Assembly: GCF_036898465.1 (NCBI RefSeq)
Contig: NZ_JARUMJ010000001.1
Span: 744,001-808,000, forward strand
Length of the DNA stretch: 64,000 nucleotides
From: Streptomyces sp. B21-105
Lineage (GTDB): Bacteria > Actinomycetota > Actinomycetes > Streptomycetales > Streptomycetaceae
Reading direction: 5' to 3'
The translations under genes and the position numbers were made by a program. Shown in pieces: positions 1-8,425 of this stretch; the stretch's first letter is position 1, and each line of letters opens with the position of its first letter. Below the pieces are notes generated by a model. The model was not told the origin of the DNA. It saw nothing but the letters and a program-made list of their open reading frames with translations, and did not search any database.

Positions 1-1065
1 GGCCATGCCGAGCCCGGGTTCCATGCCGGTGAAGTCGGTGCCGGTGCCCCAGGTGCCCTCGACCTCGCTCATCCACAGCTTCTTGTCCGCGCCCTTGGCG
101 ATGTCCCGGGCGCTGGTGCGCATGCCCGTGCCGTAGGTGTGCACGTTGAGCTGGTCGAGGGCGGCGCGGGCCGGGGCACCGTAGGCGTTCCAGTTCTGGG
201 TGAAGATGGTGGGGTTGGTCTCGTCCATCGCGGAGATCCGGGCGTTCGTCTTCGCGCCCCGGAGCGCCTTCTCGAGCGCGAGGACGACCTTCTGCTGGAG
301 CTCCGGGCCCGCGTGGGCGCCCTCCTGGCGTCCGCCCGTGGGTTGGCCGTTCGCTCCGATCTGGGTTCCCCAGTAGGGCGTGTTGGGCTCGTTGAGCGGG
401 TCGATCGTGTCGAACTCGATGCCGTGCGCCTGCTCCAGACGCTCCGTCACCTTCGTCAGGTACGTGGCGAAGGCGTCGACACGGTCGGCGCGGATCTGGT
501 CGGTGCTCGCGTCGAAGCCTCCGGAGACGTATCCGCTGACGGTCTGGAACCAGGGCGGCGAGTTGCTGAAGGCCTCCCATCGGCTGACCTTGTCCTTGAT
601 CTGGTCCACCCACCAGCGCTGGCCGGCGTCGGCGTCCCAGTTCCACTGGCCGGGGTCGTCGGGGTTCCACCAGTCGACGTCCTGCCGGGTGGTGCCGGCG
701 GGGGCCTTCCAGAAGCCCTCCATGGTGGCGCCCGGTTTCATGTAGTCCGTCCGGACGTCCGGCGCGTTGCCGCCGCCGATGTTGTACCGGGCGATGGTGA
801 GGCCGAGGCCGTCGTCTCCGAACAGCATGTCCACGAGGCGTCTTCGGATGGGGTCGGGGTAACGGCCGGTGGCGTTGGCGAACCAGACGAGACTGGTGCC
901 CCATCCCTCGAACTGCTGCTGCTGATACGAGGGGTCGACGCGGACGGTGACCGCGCTCTGCGGTGCGGGATCCGCGCTCGCCGGGGGCGCGGCCATCAGA
1001 CTCGCGCCGAGCGCCAGGGGAACCGCGGGCGCCAGAGCCCGGACGATGCGATGCCGAGAGGACAC
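1..1065 (-). CDS. Secreted GH30-type glycoside hydrolase, 3' end cut by window edge
   Basis: Seen: an open frame of 355 codons runs from a GTG at 1065 to the window's first base, with an AAAGGGAG ribosome site just upstream. Residues 1-32 form a signal peptide (basic start, hydrophobic core, ASA-D cleavage). The mature part begins with the FEGWGTSLVWFA stretch and has a TIM-barrel glycosidase pattern. Two glutamates fit the retaining pair of clan A enzymes: Glu226 in LNEPN (acid/base) and Glu334 in LWMSEVEG (nucleophile). Family knowledge: this combination is that of GH30 endo-beta-1,6-galactanase-like enzymes. Inferred role: extracellular cleavage of a plant or fungal beta-glycan. It is divergent from the metallopeptidase at 1373, and a palindrome lies between them. 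The C-terminus, including any carbohydrate-binding domain, is outside the window. Substrate is not certain. Confidence 0.85.
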   Translation of the reverse strand, partial: MSSRHRIVRALAPAVPLALGASLMAAPPASADPAPQSAVTVRVDPSYQQQQFEGWGTSLVWFANATGRYPDPIRRRLVDMLFGDDGLGLTIARYNIGGGNAPDVRTDYMKPGATMEGFWKAPAGTTRQDVDWWNPDDPGQWNWDADAGQRWWVDQIKDKVSRWEAFSNSPPWFQTVSGYVSGGFDASTDQIRADRVDAFATYLTKVTERLEQAHGIEFDTIDPLNEPNTPYWGTQIGANGQPTGGRQEGAHAGPELQQKVVLALEKALRGAKTNARISAMDETNPTIFTQNWNAYGAPARAALDQLNVHTYGTGMRTSARDIAKGADKKLWMSEVEGTWGTGTDFTGMEPGLGMA

Positions 1066-1212
1066 GGCACTCCCTTTCACAACACAGAGGCGAACAGAAC
1101 CAAACAGAAAGAATCGCGCACTGGGCATGTTTGAGGATGGCAATGAACTCGTCAAGATGTCGGACGAGCCGGAACCCGAGTCGCCGTCACGCCAGTTCGA
1201 CGCGGCCGGTCG

Positions 1213-1242
1213 TTGACATGCACAAACCACGACCCCTAGCCT
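1213..1242 (+). promoter_or_regulatory. Sigma-70-type promoter for the secreted metallopeptidase
   Basis: A consensus TTGACA (1213-1218) is followed after 18 bases by TAGCCT (1237-1242). This is one of the best housekeeping-type promoters in the window. It points at the gene starting at 1373 and predicts a transcript start near 1249, giving an untranslated leader of about 125 bases. Confidence 0.55.
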
Positions 1243-1254
1243 CCGGGAAAAAGC

Positions 1255-1268
1255 GGAAAGCGCTTACC
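1255..1268. promoter_or_regulatory. LacI-type operator candidate between GH30 and metallopeptidase
   Basis: GGAAAGCGCTTACC is a 14-base palindrome with one mismatched pair and a central GCGC, the symmetry expected of LacI-family sugar repressors. It begins about six bases after the predicted transcript start of the + strand gene, a position suited to blocking transcription. It may also serve the divergent glycosidase. Its repressor is not identified. Confidence 0.45.
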
Positions 1269-1372
1269 GTCCTGTTCCCCGACAGGATCGATCAGGACCG
1301 GTATCTGAACGGCCGTCACCTCTGCACCGTCGTCCCCCCACCTTCGACGGTCACCCCCCACAGGAGGCCCCC

Positions 1373-2011
1373 ATGCGTACACGCCGAGACCCGATGCCCG
1401 CGCGACGCACACCCGCGCCCTGGCCCGCCACGGCGGTCGTCGCCGCGCTGGCCGCCGCCGTCCTGGCCGGTCCGGGCGTCGCCCAGGCCGCCCCGCGGAC
1501 CACGGCGCCGGCGGCCGAGGAGCAGGCAGCCGCCACCATCACCTGGACGCTCCAGAGGGCGAGCAACCCCACCGCGGACCAGCGCACGGCCTACGACCTC
1601 ATCACCAGGGCCATGAACGCCGCCGTCTCCCGGTACAACAACCTCAGCGACCTGGGGAAGTCCCTCACCGTCCGCTACGACCCGGGCGTGCCCACCGCCG
1701 ACGGGAACATCAACGGAACCATCCGCTTCGGCAACCGCGGTTACATGACCGAGCGGACCGCGTTGCACGAGATCGCCCACACCATCGGCGTGGGGACGAG
1801 CGGACGCTGGTCCGCGCTCGCCGGCAGTGGCATCTGGACCGGCGCCCAGGCCACCGCCCTGGTCCGGCAGTTCGACGGCTCGAGCGCCGAACTGTCCGCG
1901 GGCGGCGGCCACTTCTGGCCCTACGGCCTCAACTACGAGAACGAGTTCTCCGCCACCGCGGCCGACCGCCACGTACGGATCGTCGCCGCCATGGTCCGCG
2001 ACGGCCTGTGA
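1373..2011 (+). CDS. Secreted zinc metallopeptidase-like protein (HExxH)
   Basis: 212 residues; ATG preceded by AGGAGG at 1362-1367. Residues 1-40 form a signal peptide with a twin-arginine-poor basic start, a long alanine-rich core and AQA-A cleavage. The catalytic helix HEIAHTIGVG lies at 132-141, so His132, Glu133 and His136 would form the metal and catalytic set; a downstream His in GGGHFW may give the third ligand. Family knowledge: Streptomyces have many such secreted HExxH proteins, often with a lectin domain, which is absent here. Inferred role: extracellular peptidase. The divergent GH30 gene and the shared palindrome suggest joint response to a plant or fungal polymer. Peptidase activity itself is inferred from the motif only. 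Confidence 0.7.
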   Translation: MRTRRDPMPARRTPAPWPATAVVAALAAAVLAGPGVAQAAPRTTAPAAEEQAAATITWTLQRASNPTADQRTAYDLITRAMNAAVSRYNNLSDLGKSLTVRYDPGVPTADGNINGTIRFGNRGYMTERTALHEIAHTIGVGTSGRWSALAGSGIWTGAQATALVRQFDGSSAELSAGGGHFWPYGLNYENEFSATAADRHVRIVAAMVRDGL

Positions 2012-2182
2012 CATGAAGGGCGACGGAGCGACGGGCGGCTGAGCGGCGGGAAACCCCTCCGCCGCCCCGGCGTGCTCCGCCGCCCTGACGTGTCCTGACC
2101 GGCTCGCGCCGCCGCGTACGGCCGGAGCGCGGGCGGTAAATCCGTCGACAGCGCACCACTGCCACCGGCACAGTGGTCGCCC

Positions 2183-2929
2183 GTGACGAGCAGTGAGATG
2201 TGGACGCGTGCCACCGCCGACCGCTACGACGCCGAGGAGACCGAGATGTCCTCGGCCGCCGTTCTCGGACCCACCCTCGCCTTCCTGTCCGAGCTCGCCG
2301 GGGACGGCCGGGCTCTGGAGTTCGCCATCGGGACCGGCCGGGTAGGCGTCCCGCTGCGGGAACGCGGCGTGCCGGTCGTGGGCGTCGAGCTCTCCGAGCA
2401 CATGACGGCGGTGCTACGGCGCAAGATCGACCAGGACACGCTCCCGGTGGTCTTCGGTGACATGGCCACCACCGTCGTCCCCGGCGAGTTCAACCTGGTG
2501 TACCTCGTCTACAACACCATCACGAACCTGCTCACGCAGGACGAGCAGGTCGAGTGCTTCCGCAACGCCGCACGCCATCTGGCGCCCGGCGGCCGATTCG
2601 TCATCGAGCTGAACGTGCCGCCGCTGCGGTTCCTGCCGCCCGGCCAGGTCGCGGTGCCGTTCGACGTCTCCGAGCGGCATCTCGGCTTCGACACCTTCGA
2701 CCTCGTCGAGCAGATCCTCGTCTCCCACCACCTCACCCTAGACGGCGACGGCGACGGCGGCCGCTACCGCCGCGACGCCTCCCGGCACCGGTATGCCTGG
2801 CCCGCCGAGCTCGACCTGATGGCCCGGATCGCCGGGCTCGAGCTGGAACGCCGCGTCGCCGACTGGGACGGGTCACCGTTCACCCAGGACTCCGCGAAGC
2901 ACATCTCTGTGTGGCGCAAGCCGGTCTGA
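2183..2929 (+). CDS. Class I SAM-dependent methyltransferase
   Basis: 248 residues from a GTG at 2183. The Rossmann SAM-binding loop is LEFAIGTGRV at 45-54 (a variant of the usual ExGxGxG), followed by the acidic strand-2 end VVGVELSEHM and the post-III stretch LAPGGRFVIEL. The family is the broad Methyltransf_25/11 group of small-molecule methyltransferases; the substrate cannot be told. The gene stands alone between the metallopeptidase and the SpoIIE-type phosphatase. A short stem (GAGGCC/GGCCTC, 2928-2943) overlaps its stop codon and may be a weak terminator. Confidence 0.75.
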   Translation: MTSSEMWTRATADRYDAEETEMSSAAVLGPTLAFLSELAGDGRALEFAIGTGRVGVPLRERGVPVVGVELSEHMTAVLRRKIDQDTLPVVFGDMATTVVPGEFNLVYLVYNTITNLLTQDEQVECFRNAARHLAPGGRFVIELNVPPLRFLPPGQVAVPFDVSERHLGFDTFDLVEQILVSHHLTLDGDGDGGRYRRDASRHRYAWPAELDLMARIAGLELERRVADWDGSPFTQDSAKHISVWRKPV

Positions 2930-3153
2930 GGCCCGCCGGCCTCCGGGCCGTCGACATGAGGACGGCCCCGCACCCGGGACAGGGGTGCCGCCTCACCCTC
3001 CGTGTCCTCCGCGTCCGTCGCGCGATCGGCTGGTGTGGGCGAAGCGACGCCCGGTGTTATTCAATGAGGTGTGCGGTCAGGGATCTCGGGGCCCCGTCGC
3101 ACGGGTCCGAGAAACGCACCCGGCGCCGGGCCGGGGAATGCCGAGAGAGCCGC

Positions 3154-5295
3154 ATGGACGCCACGCCGTCGCCCTCGTCCTCATCCCCGTTCGACCTGCT
3201 CAGCAGCGCCTTGGGCCGCTACTGCCCGCGTGGCGGATCGGCGGCGGCCGGCGGCCGCGCCACTCGCCCGCACACACCGGACGACGCGGTGGCCGACCGT
3301 CAGGACCGGATTCTCGGCGTGGTCAGCCTGGACGCGGAGCTGCGCATCACCCGCTGCAATCTGGACGCCGCCGTGTTCGCCGGTCTGGACGCCGTGGCCG
3401 GGAGCCCCTTCGCGGATCTCCTGCCGCCCGGGGACGTGCCCACGGTCACCCGTCGGCTGCGGCAGGTCCTGGAGATCGGTGAGGCGCACGTCGCCCGGAT
3501 CCAGCGCCTGCGGCGCGCCGACGGGACGGAGCTGGTGGTCTCCATGAGCATCCTGCCCGCGGCGGCGCCCCAGGACGGCCTGACCGTCTCCCTGATCGCC
3601 ATGGCAAGGCGGCTGCACCTGTACGCCGCCGAGACCGCGATCGGCACCTCCCTGGACATCGGCGAGACCGCGCAGTCACTGGCGGAGTCCCTGCTGGCAT
3701 GGGGGGACGTGGCCGCCGTCGACCTCGACTTCGCCGTGTGGACGGGCGAGGGAGTCACCGAGCACGCACAGGGGCGCATCCGGCTGCGGCGGGCGGCCCT
3801 GGTGCCGGACCGGGTGTGGCCGGAGGGGTACACGACTCCCGGCGACGATCTTCCCAACGACGCGAGTCGCCTCCTGGCGCAGGCGGTGCGCCGGGACGAC
3901 GCCCCGCAGGCCATCGTCATACCGGACCGGGATTCGGTCGAACGGCTGCTCGGCAGCCCCCGGGTGATCCGTGCCCTGGTGCCCGGCGACCGGTCGGCGA
4001 GTGTGGCGTGCATACCGCTGGTCCTGGACGGCACGCCGCCGGTCGTGCTGGGCGTGGCGGAGGTCTGGCGGCGGGCGGACAGCCCCTTCCGCGACAGTGA
4101 GCTGTTCGACCTGCAGGAACTGGTGGCCAGGACCGCCCATCACGTCGACCTGGCCCGTCAGCACCACCGCGAGCACACTCAGGTGCTGGCGTTGCAGCGG
4201 CGGCTGCTGCCCCGGACGAGCGGCCGCACCATGGAGGTCGCCAGTGTCTACCAGCCCGCCACCCCCGACAGCGCGGGCGTCGGCGGCGACTGGGTGAACA
4301 GCTTTCCGCTGGCGGACGGGCGTACCGCGCTGGTGGTCGGAGACGTCGTCGGGCACGGTCTGGGGGCCGCGGCGACCATGGGCCAGCTGAGCATGGAGGC
4401 GCGCGCCCTGCTGTCCGCGGGGCTGGCGCCCGACGAGGTGCTGGAGCACCTGGACGAGACGGTGACGCTGCTGGACGACGCGGACTCCGGGCTGGCGGCC
4501 GGCTACAGCGCCCTCGGCTCCACCTGCTGCATCGCCCTCTACGACCCGGTCAGCCATCGTGTGACGCTCTCCAGCGCCGGTCATCTCCCGCCGGTCCTGG
4601 TGCTGCCGGACGGCCGCGCCGGCCCGCTCGCCGTCACCCCTCACCCGGGCCTCGGCGCCGAGTTCGCGCTGCGGGAGCCGTTCGACGTGTACACGTTCGA
4701 CGCGCCCCCGGGTTCCCTGCTCGCCCTCTACACCGACGGCCTGGTGGAGGATCCCGCTCTGTCGATCGACGAGGGGATCAGCAGGCTGGCGGACACCTTG
4801 TCCACCGTGCACCCCTGGGACGCGCTGCAGCGGGCCGCACGGCATGTCGTCTCCTCGCTGGCGCCCGTGCGCCGGCGCGACGACGTGACCCTGCTGCTCG
4901 TGCGCATGATCGGCTACCGCAAGGGGGACACGGCGACCTGGCGACTGCCCGCCCGCGAGGACGCGCCCGCCCGCGCCCGTGCGCACGTCGCCGCGCGGCT
5001 GCGGCGATGGCACACCCGGGACGACCTCCGGGACGATGTGACGCTGCTGGTCAGCGAGCTGGTCACGAACGCGGTGCGATTCGCCGCCGGCCCGGTCACG
5101 GTACGGCTGATCAGAGCCGGACACGGTCTGCTTTTCGAGGTGGGCGACACCGGCAACGGCAGGCCCCGTCTGAGCCGGGGCGGCCTCCTCGACGACGGCG
5201 GGCGGGGCCTGCGCGTCGTGCACCGGCTGACCACCCGGTGGGGGGTGCGCTGGACGGATACCGGCAAGGTGGTCTGGGCGGAAGTCGCGAGGTGA
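3154..5295 (+). CDS. PAS-GAF-SpoIIE(PP2C)-HATPase regulatory phosphatase
   Basis: The frame is open from further upstream, but I place the start at ATG 3154 (713 residues) because the N-terminal sequence before it is arginine-rich and unlike a domain. Domains in order: PAS at about 45-150, GAF at about 160-335, PP2C/SpoIIE serine phosphatase at about 355-565 (GVGGDW and VGDVVGHGLGAAATM hold metal-binding acids), and an RsbW-type HATPase at about 590-713 with an N-box at 630-643 (SELVTNAVRFA) and a G-box. Family knowledge: such proteins both dephosphorylate anti-anti-sigma factors and phosphorylate or bind partners, tuning sigma factors in response to small ligands. No sigma or anti-sigma gene is adjacent. 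A 29-bp tandem duplication covers the stop codon. Confidence 0.88.
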   Translation: MDATPSPSSSSPFDLLSSALGRYCPRGGSAAAGGRATRPHTPDDAVADRQDRILGVVSLDAELRITRCNLDAAVFAGLDAVAGSPFADLLPPGDVPTVTRRLRQVLEIGEAHVARIQRLRRADGTELVVSMSILPAAAPQDGLTVSLIAMARRLHLYAAETAIGTSLDIGETAQSLAESLLAWGDVAAVDLDFAVWTGEGVTEHAQGRIRLRRAALVPDRVWPEGYTTPGDDLPNDASRLLAQAVRRDDAPQAIVIPDRDSVERLLGSPRVIRALVPGDRSASVACIPLVLDGTPPVVLGVAEVWRRADSPFRDSELFDLQELVARTAHHVDLARQHHREHTQVLALQRRLLPRTSGRTMEVASVYQPATPDSAGVGGDWVNSFPLADGRTALVVGDVVGHGLGAAATMGQLSMEARALLSAGLAPDEVLEHLDETVTLLDDADSGLAAGYSALGSTCCIALYDPVSHRVTLSSAGHLPPVLVLPDGRAGPLAVTPHPGLGAEFALREPFDVYTFDAPPGSLLALYTDGLVEDPALSIDEGISRLADTLSTVHPWDALQRAARHVVSSLAPVRRRDDVTLLLVRMIGYRKGDTATWRLPAREDAPARARAHVAARLRRWHTRDDLRDDVTLLVSELVTNAVRFAAGPVTVRLIRAGHGLLFEVGDTGNGRPRLSRGGLLDDGGRGLRVVHRLTTRWGVRWTDTGKVVWAEVAR

Positions 5296-5340
5296 CACGC
5301 CTGCCGGGCGGGGTCGCGGGGTGACACGCCTGCCGGGCGG
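5284..5340. repeat. 29-bp tandem duplication spanning a stop codon
   Basis: A 28-base stretch at 5284-5311 recurs at 5313-5340 with a single mismatch (GTCGCGA versus GTCGCGG, then a 21-base identical part including GGTGACACGCCTGCCGGG). The copy contains the phosphatase stop codon TGA, so the duplication leaves the protein unchanged and adds a second in-phase-independent stop region. Confidence 0.9.
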
Positions 5341-5377
5341 TGGTTCGGGCGTACGCGACTCTGTCCCGCCGGCACGT

Positions 5378-5411
5378 CCTACGGCTCCTACGGCTCTTAC
5401 GGCTCTTACGG
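5378..5411. repeat. 9-bp tandem repeat array, about 3.8 copies
   Basis: CCTACGGCT, CCTACGGCT, CTTACGGCT and CTTACGG follow one another directly. The array lies in the gap between the convergent phosphatase and type III PKS genes, six bases from the PKS stop codon and close to the 29-bp duplication. Confidence 0.9.
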
Positions 5412-5416
5412 CCGGT

Positions 5417-6601
5417 CTACAGCCACTCCCCCTCCAGGGCGGTGGCGGTGAGCCCGGGCGCCGCCGCGTACAGGACGGCGCGATCGCCCGACTTCTGCCC
5501 GGCTTCGTACGCCCGCCGCAGGATGTCGAACACGGCGGCGCCCCCGCGGTTGCCGCTGGTGTAGCTGTCCCGGCTGTGGTCCAGCAGCCCCGACGGCCAC
5601 GAGTCGGGCATCGTCTGCTCCATGTACTCCAGCACCCGGGTCCCGCCGGGGTGGGCGAGCAGCACGTCGGGGTGCCACGCCTCGGGGTCGTCCTGGTAGC
5701 GCAGGCGCAACCACTCCCACATCGCGGTGACCGTCTCCTGCACGGCGCGCGGCCCACGCCGGTCCATCACGAAGTGGGCGCCGTCCGCCCGCGTGTCCAG
5801 GCGGTGCAGGTCCTGGGTGCCGGGCAGGGTGTGGTGCCAGGCGGCGTCCAGTCGCAGCACCGACTCCTGCCTCGGGCGGCCCGTGACCACCGCGGCGACC
5901 GCGGTGTCGGCGAACAGCAACCGGACGATCAGGGACTCGAGGGTGTCGTCCGCGGGCTGGTACGTCGTGCTCAGCGCCTCCGCGATCACCACCAGGACCA
6001 CCCGCTCGGGATCCGCGGCCACGAGATCCGCCGCCAGGGCCAGGGACCGGGTTCCCGCGACACAGGCCCACTGCGTGGCCGGCAGCAGCATGACATCGCT
6101 GCGGAGCGCGAGCCTGTTGGCCAGGGCGACGTCCAGGCCCGGCAGCGCCGGGGTGGTGGAGTGACTGGTGATCAGGCAGTCGACGTCAGCGACGTCCAGA
6201 CCCGCGGTCTGCAGGGCCCCGCGCGCGGCGCGCTCCCCGTAGGACTGCACCGCCTCCCAGGCCGGGGCGGTGCGCTCCTGGACGGTCTGCGGCGCGGGTA
6301 TGGACTCGAGGGCGGCGATCACACGGTCCATGTCCTGCCGGGTGAACCCGTCGCGTGCCAGCGCCTCCTGGGCGGCCCCGGCGCCGACAGCCCCCAGGCC
6401 GGTGCCGTTGCCGGGGGCGACGGCGGTCTCCAGCGGCAGCATCCACCCGCGGGTCTCGATGCCCGTACTGGCGGCGATCCCGTCGATCCGCGGCGCCCAC
6501 GCCGCGTGCGGGTGCCGGTCGCGCACCTCAGCCACGATCTGGCTGGTCTCCACGGCGTGCTCACCGTGTATCACGGCGGGAGGACAGACGTAAGCGGCCA
6601 T
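5417..6601 (-). CDS. Type III polyketide synthase (chalcone synthase-like)
   Basis: 394 residues. The thiolase-fold triad is visible: Cys180 in QWACVAG, His317 in LLAHPGG, and Asn351 in TSGNRGG. Family knowledge: these three residues define type III PKSs such as RppA and germicidin synthase, which extend an acyl-CoA starter with malonyl-CoA and cyclise the chain. The length is near that of germicidin-type synthases. Start at ATG 6601 has an AAAGGTGA ribosome site. No P450, oxygenase or methyltransferase is next to it; the nearest methyltransferase is 2.5 kb away on the other strand behind another gene. It is therefore a lone synthase, and its product (alkylpyrone, resorcinol or naphthalene type) cannot be predicted here. 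Confidence 0.85.
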   Translation of the reverse strand: MAAYVCPPAVIHGEHAVETSQIVAEVRDRHPHAAWAPRIDGIAASTGIETRGWMLPLETAVAPGNGTGLGAVGAGAAQEALARDGFTRQDMDRVIAALESIPAPQTVQERTAPAWEAVQSYGERAARGALQTAGLDVADVDCLITSHSTTPALPGLDVALANRLALRSDVMLLPATQWACVAGTRSLALAADLVAADPERVVLVVIAEALSTTYQPADDTLESLIVRLLFADTAVAAVVTGRPRQESVLRLDAAWHHTLPGTQDLHRLDTRADGAHFVMDRRGPRAVQETVTAMWEWLRLRYQDDPEAWHPDVLLAHPGGTRVLEYMEQTMPDSWPSGLLDHSRDSYTSGNRGGAAVFDILRRAYEAGQKSGDRAVLYAAAPGLTATALEGEWL

Positions 6602-7169
6602 GATGGGTCACCTTTCCAGGAGGACGAGGAGGGAACGTCACGAGGACTTCGTCATGGGCCACTTCTGGATGTCGCGCCCATGGCGGTGGGCTCCGCTTCG
6701 GGAGTCGCCGTCCGTGTCGAGCATGGACGCCAAAGGGACATTTCCGCTGTGACTCACACAACTTGGGCGACCTTCGGCATGCGTGATACGGCACACATCG
6801 CAGCAATGGGGACCTTCGGAGCGGCTTCGCCCGTCGCCTTCTGACGCTTCGTCAACCCTGAAGCCGCCTGTCCCGCCGGGACCGCCGATCGAGCCGGACG
6901 CCGCGCGGAAGAGCGGCCGAGGGTCGTCGGTGACACCCGAATCACGGGAGCGCGTACGGCAGTTGCCCCTCCGAGGTCGCCACCGCTCGACAGGAAGGGT
7001 GAACGGCAAGGCACGCCCACCCCCTCCCGTCAGCCGCGGCGCGTCACGCACGGGTCCGGCGCGGTGCGCCCGCCAAGCGGGCGAGCGGGGCGGGCGGACC
7101 CGGCATGGTGCGGCTGCCCGAAGGGGCCGAGGCCGGAGACTGGCGGTCCGGAGCCAGTCAGGAGAGAGC
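6602..7169. other. Intergenic region between divergent PKS and membrane protein genes
   Basis: About 570 bases without a credible gene. It must hold the promoters of the PKS (-) and of the membrane protein at 7170 (+). Overlapping open frames on both strands are arginine- and proline-rich shadows. I find no convincing -35/-10 pair or palindrome. Confidence 0.5.
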
Positions 7170-7757
7170 ATGGACGACCGCAGCCGCCCGGACCCCCACG
7201 GCTTGGTGACCGCCGACGGGGACGGGGGAGCCGGCAACCGGGCCGGGGTGCTGGGCACCGCGCTCGCCGGCGTGCTCGCGTTCGCGCTCTCCGCCGGCTC
7301 GTGGCAGTGGTTCTCCACCTACCTCGGCGTCACTCTGCTCGCCTTGATCCTCTCCTTCACCGGGCCACCGACCCCCGTGCCCGGCGCGAGATTCGCGTAC
7401 GCGCGGAGCCTGACGGCGTACTCGCTGGTCGTCGGCCTGTGCGTCACGCTCGCGGTGGCCCCCGCCATGCAGCGCTGGGCCTGGTTCTTCCCGATGCCGG
7501 GCGCCCGCGACGCATGCGCCCACCTGGGCCGCTACGCGGCGCTCCAGACGCAGGCCGCGGTGAGCGGCCTGCACAGCCACGACAGCGCCGCGCTGGCGTA
7601 TGCGCGAAGCGACCGGAGCATGCACGCCGTCAACGACTGCCTGGCGTCCACGACGACGCTCTGGCTGCCCGTGTACGCCTTGGCGGCGGCTCTCCTGGCC
7701 GGATTCGGCGCCTGGTTCGTGAGCAGGACCGGCGGCGCGCTCCGTCGAGCGGCATGA
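7170..7757 (+). CDS. Small multi-pass membrane protein, unknown function
   Basis: 195 residues from ATG 7170, preceded by GGAGAGA. Four hydrophobic segments can be seen (about 24-45, 48-63, 79-100 and 162-185), with an extracellular or lumenal loop of about 60 residues between the third and fourth that carries conserved-looking DACAHL and HSHDSAAL stretches. Two cysteines in the loop (in DACAHL and in NDCLAS) could pair. I do not recognise the family. It has no partner gene: the next sequence downstream is a decayed patch. Confidence 0.6.
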   Translation: MDDRSRPDPHGLVTADGDGGAGNRAGVLGTALAGVLAFALSAGSWQWFSTYLGVTLLALILSFTGPPTPVPGARFAYARSLTAYSLVVGLCVTLAVAPAMQRWAWFFPMPGARDACAHLGRYAALQTQAAVSGLHSHDSAALAYARSDRSMHAVNDCLASTTTLWLPVYALAAALLAGFGAWFVSRTGGALRRAA

Positions 7758-7904
7758 CGCCGGCGAGCCGGAATTCCCGTTGCGGGTCCGCAGCTGCGGA
7801 AGGAGGTGACGGTGCACAGCGCGGCCGACGGCAAGGAGCCGGGCCACGTCGTGACGCTCGTCCGGGCGTCACCGTCGTCCGCGGAACGCACTCCTTCCAG
7901 TTCG

Positions 7905-8115
7905 GGTACAACCATGACGAGGGCACCCACGGCACCCACCACGACCTCTTCAGCGTGGTGGCCAGGAAGCCCTTCTCGCGCTTGCCGTGGATGTCGTGGC
8001 CCTCGGCGCCGAGCTGCTCGGCGACCTTCATCCGGACCGGGTCGTCGTCGTAGACCGTGCGGGCGTTCTCGCGGTGGACCGCGACGTCGACGCAACGGGT
8101 GACGACAGTCGTCAT
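7905..8115 (-). pseudogene. Remnant of an unrecognised gene divergent from broken TetR
   Basis: From ATG 8115 the frame starts MTTVVTRCVDVAVHRENART and keeps strong G/C third-position bias for about 55 codons, to KREKGFLATTLK near 7950. After that the frame becomes tryptophan- and proline-rich and loses the bias, which indicates a break. Another short coding-like stretch on the + strand (RGTHSFQFGYNHDE at about 7880-7920) lies in the same place. I read this as fragments of decayed genes; none is identified. Confidence 0.35.
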
Positions 8116-8135
8116 CGACCGCGTCACGGTAGACC

Positions 8136-8149
8136 ATGACGAACGTCAT
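8136..8149. promoter_or_regulatory. TetR-type operator palindrome
   Basis: ATGACGAACGTCAT has perfect six-base arms around a two-base centre. It sits between the divergent remnant at 8115 and the broken TetR gene at 8179, the normal place for a TetR operator. The operator has stayed intact although both flanking genes look dead. Confidence 0.5.
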
Positions 8150-8178
8150 AACCAGAGGGATCGGAAGAGAGGTCGTAC

Positions 8179-8396
8179 GTGACCAAGCCCGAGCAGTCGG
8201 CGCGCGACCTGATCGTGGCCGGCGCGGCCTGAACGCGACGAGCATCCGCGAGACGGCCAAGCATGCCAGGGCGCCGCTCGGCTCGACGTACCACTACTTC
8301 CCCGAGGGCAAGCAGCAGCTGGTCACCGAGGCGGTCCGCTTCACGGGCGACGCCACAGCCAGGGCGCGTGACAATCCGCTGTTCCCCTGCACGTGA
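8179..8396 (+). pseudogene. Broken TetR-family regulator (frameshift and truncation)
   Basis: From GTG 8179 the frame reads MTKPEQSARDLIVAGAA and then stops (TGA at 8230). The rest of the DNA-binding domain continues in another frame from 8226: GLNATSIRETAKHARAPLGS, then TYHYFPEGKQQLVTEAVRFTGD. Compared with normal TetR proteins about six residues between the halves are missing together with the frame, so a deletion of around 20 bases at 8225-8230 explains it. The ligand-binding domain is also gone: the frame ends at 8396 after NPLFPCT. Only the helix-turn-helix remains. It is very likely non-functional. Confidence 0.75.
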
Positions 8397-8425
8397 CAAC
8401 GAACTCACCGTCCGGCGCTCGCAGT

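Noticed and set aside
2554..3153. 200-residue N-terminal extension of the SpoIIE-type phosphatase
   Set aside because: It overlaps the methyltransferase gene in another frame and is Arg/Pro-rich; the PAS-bearing protein starts at 3154.
5417..6601. Biosynthetic gene cluster around the type III PKS
   Set aside because: Neighbours are a regulatory phosphatase, a small membrane protein and decayed sequence; no tailoring, export or resistance gene is linked.
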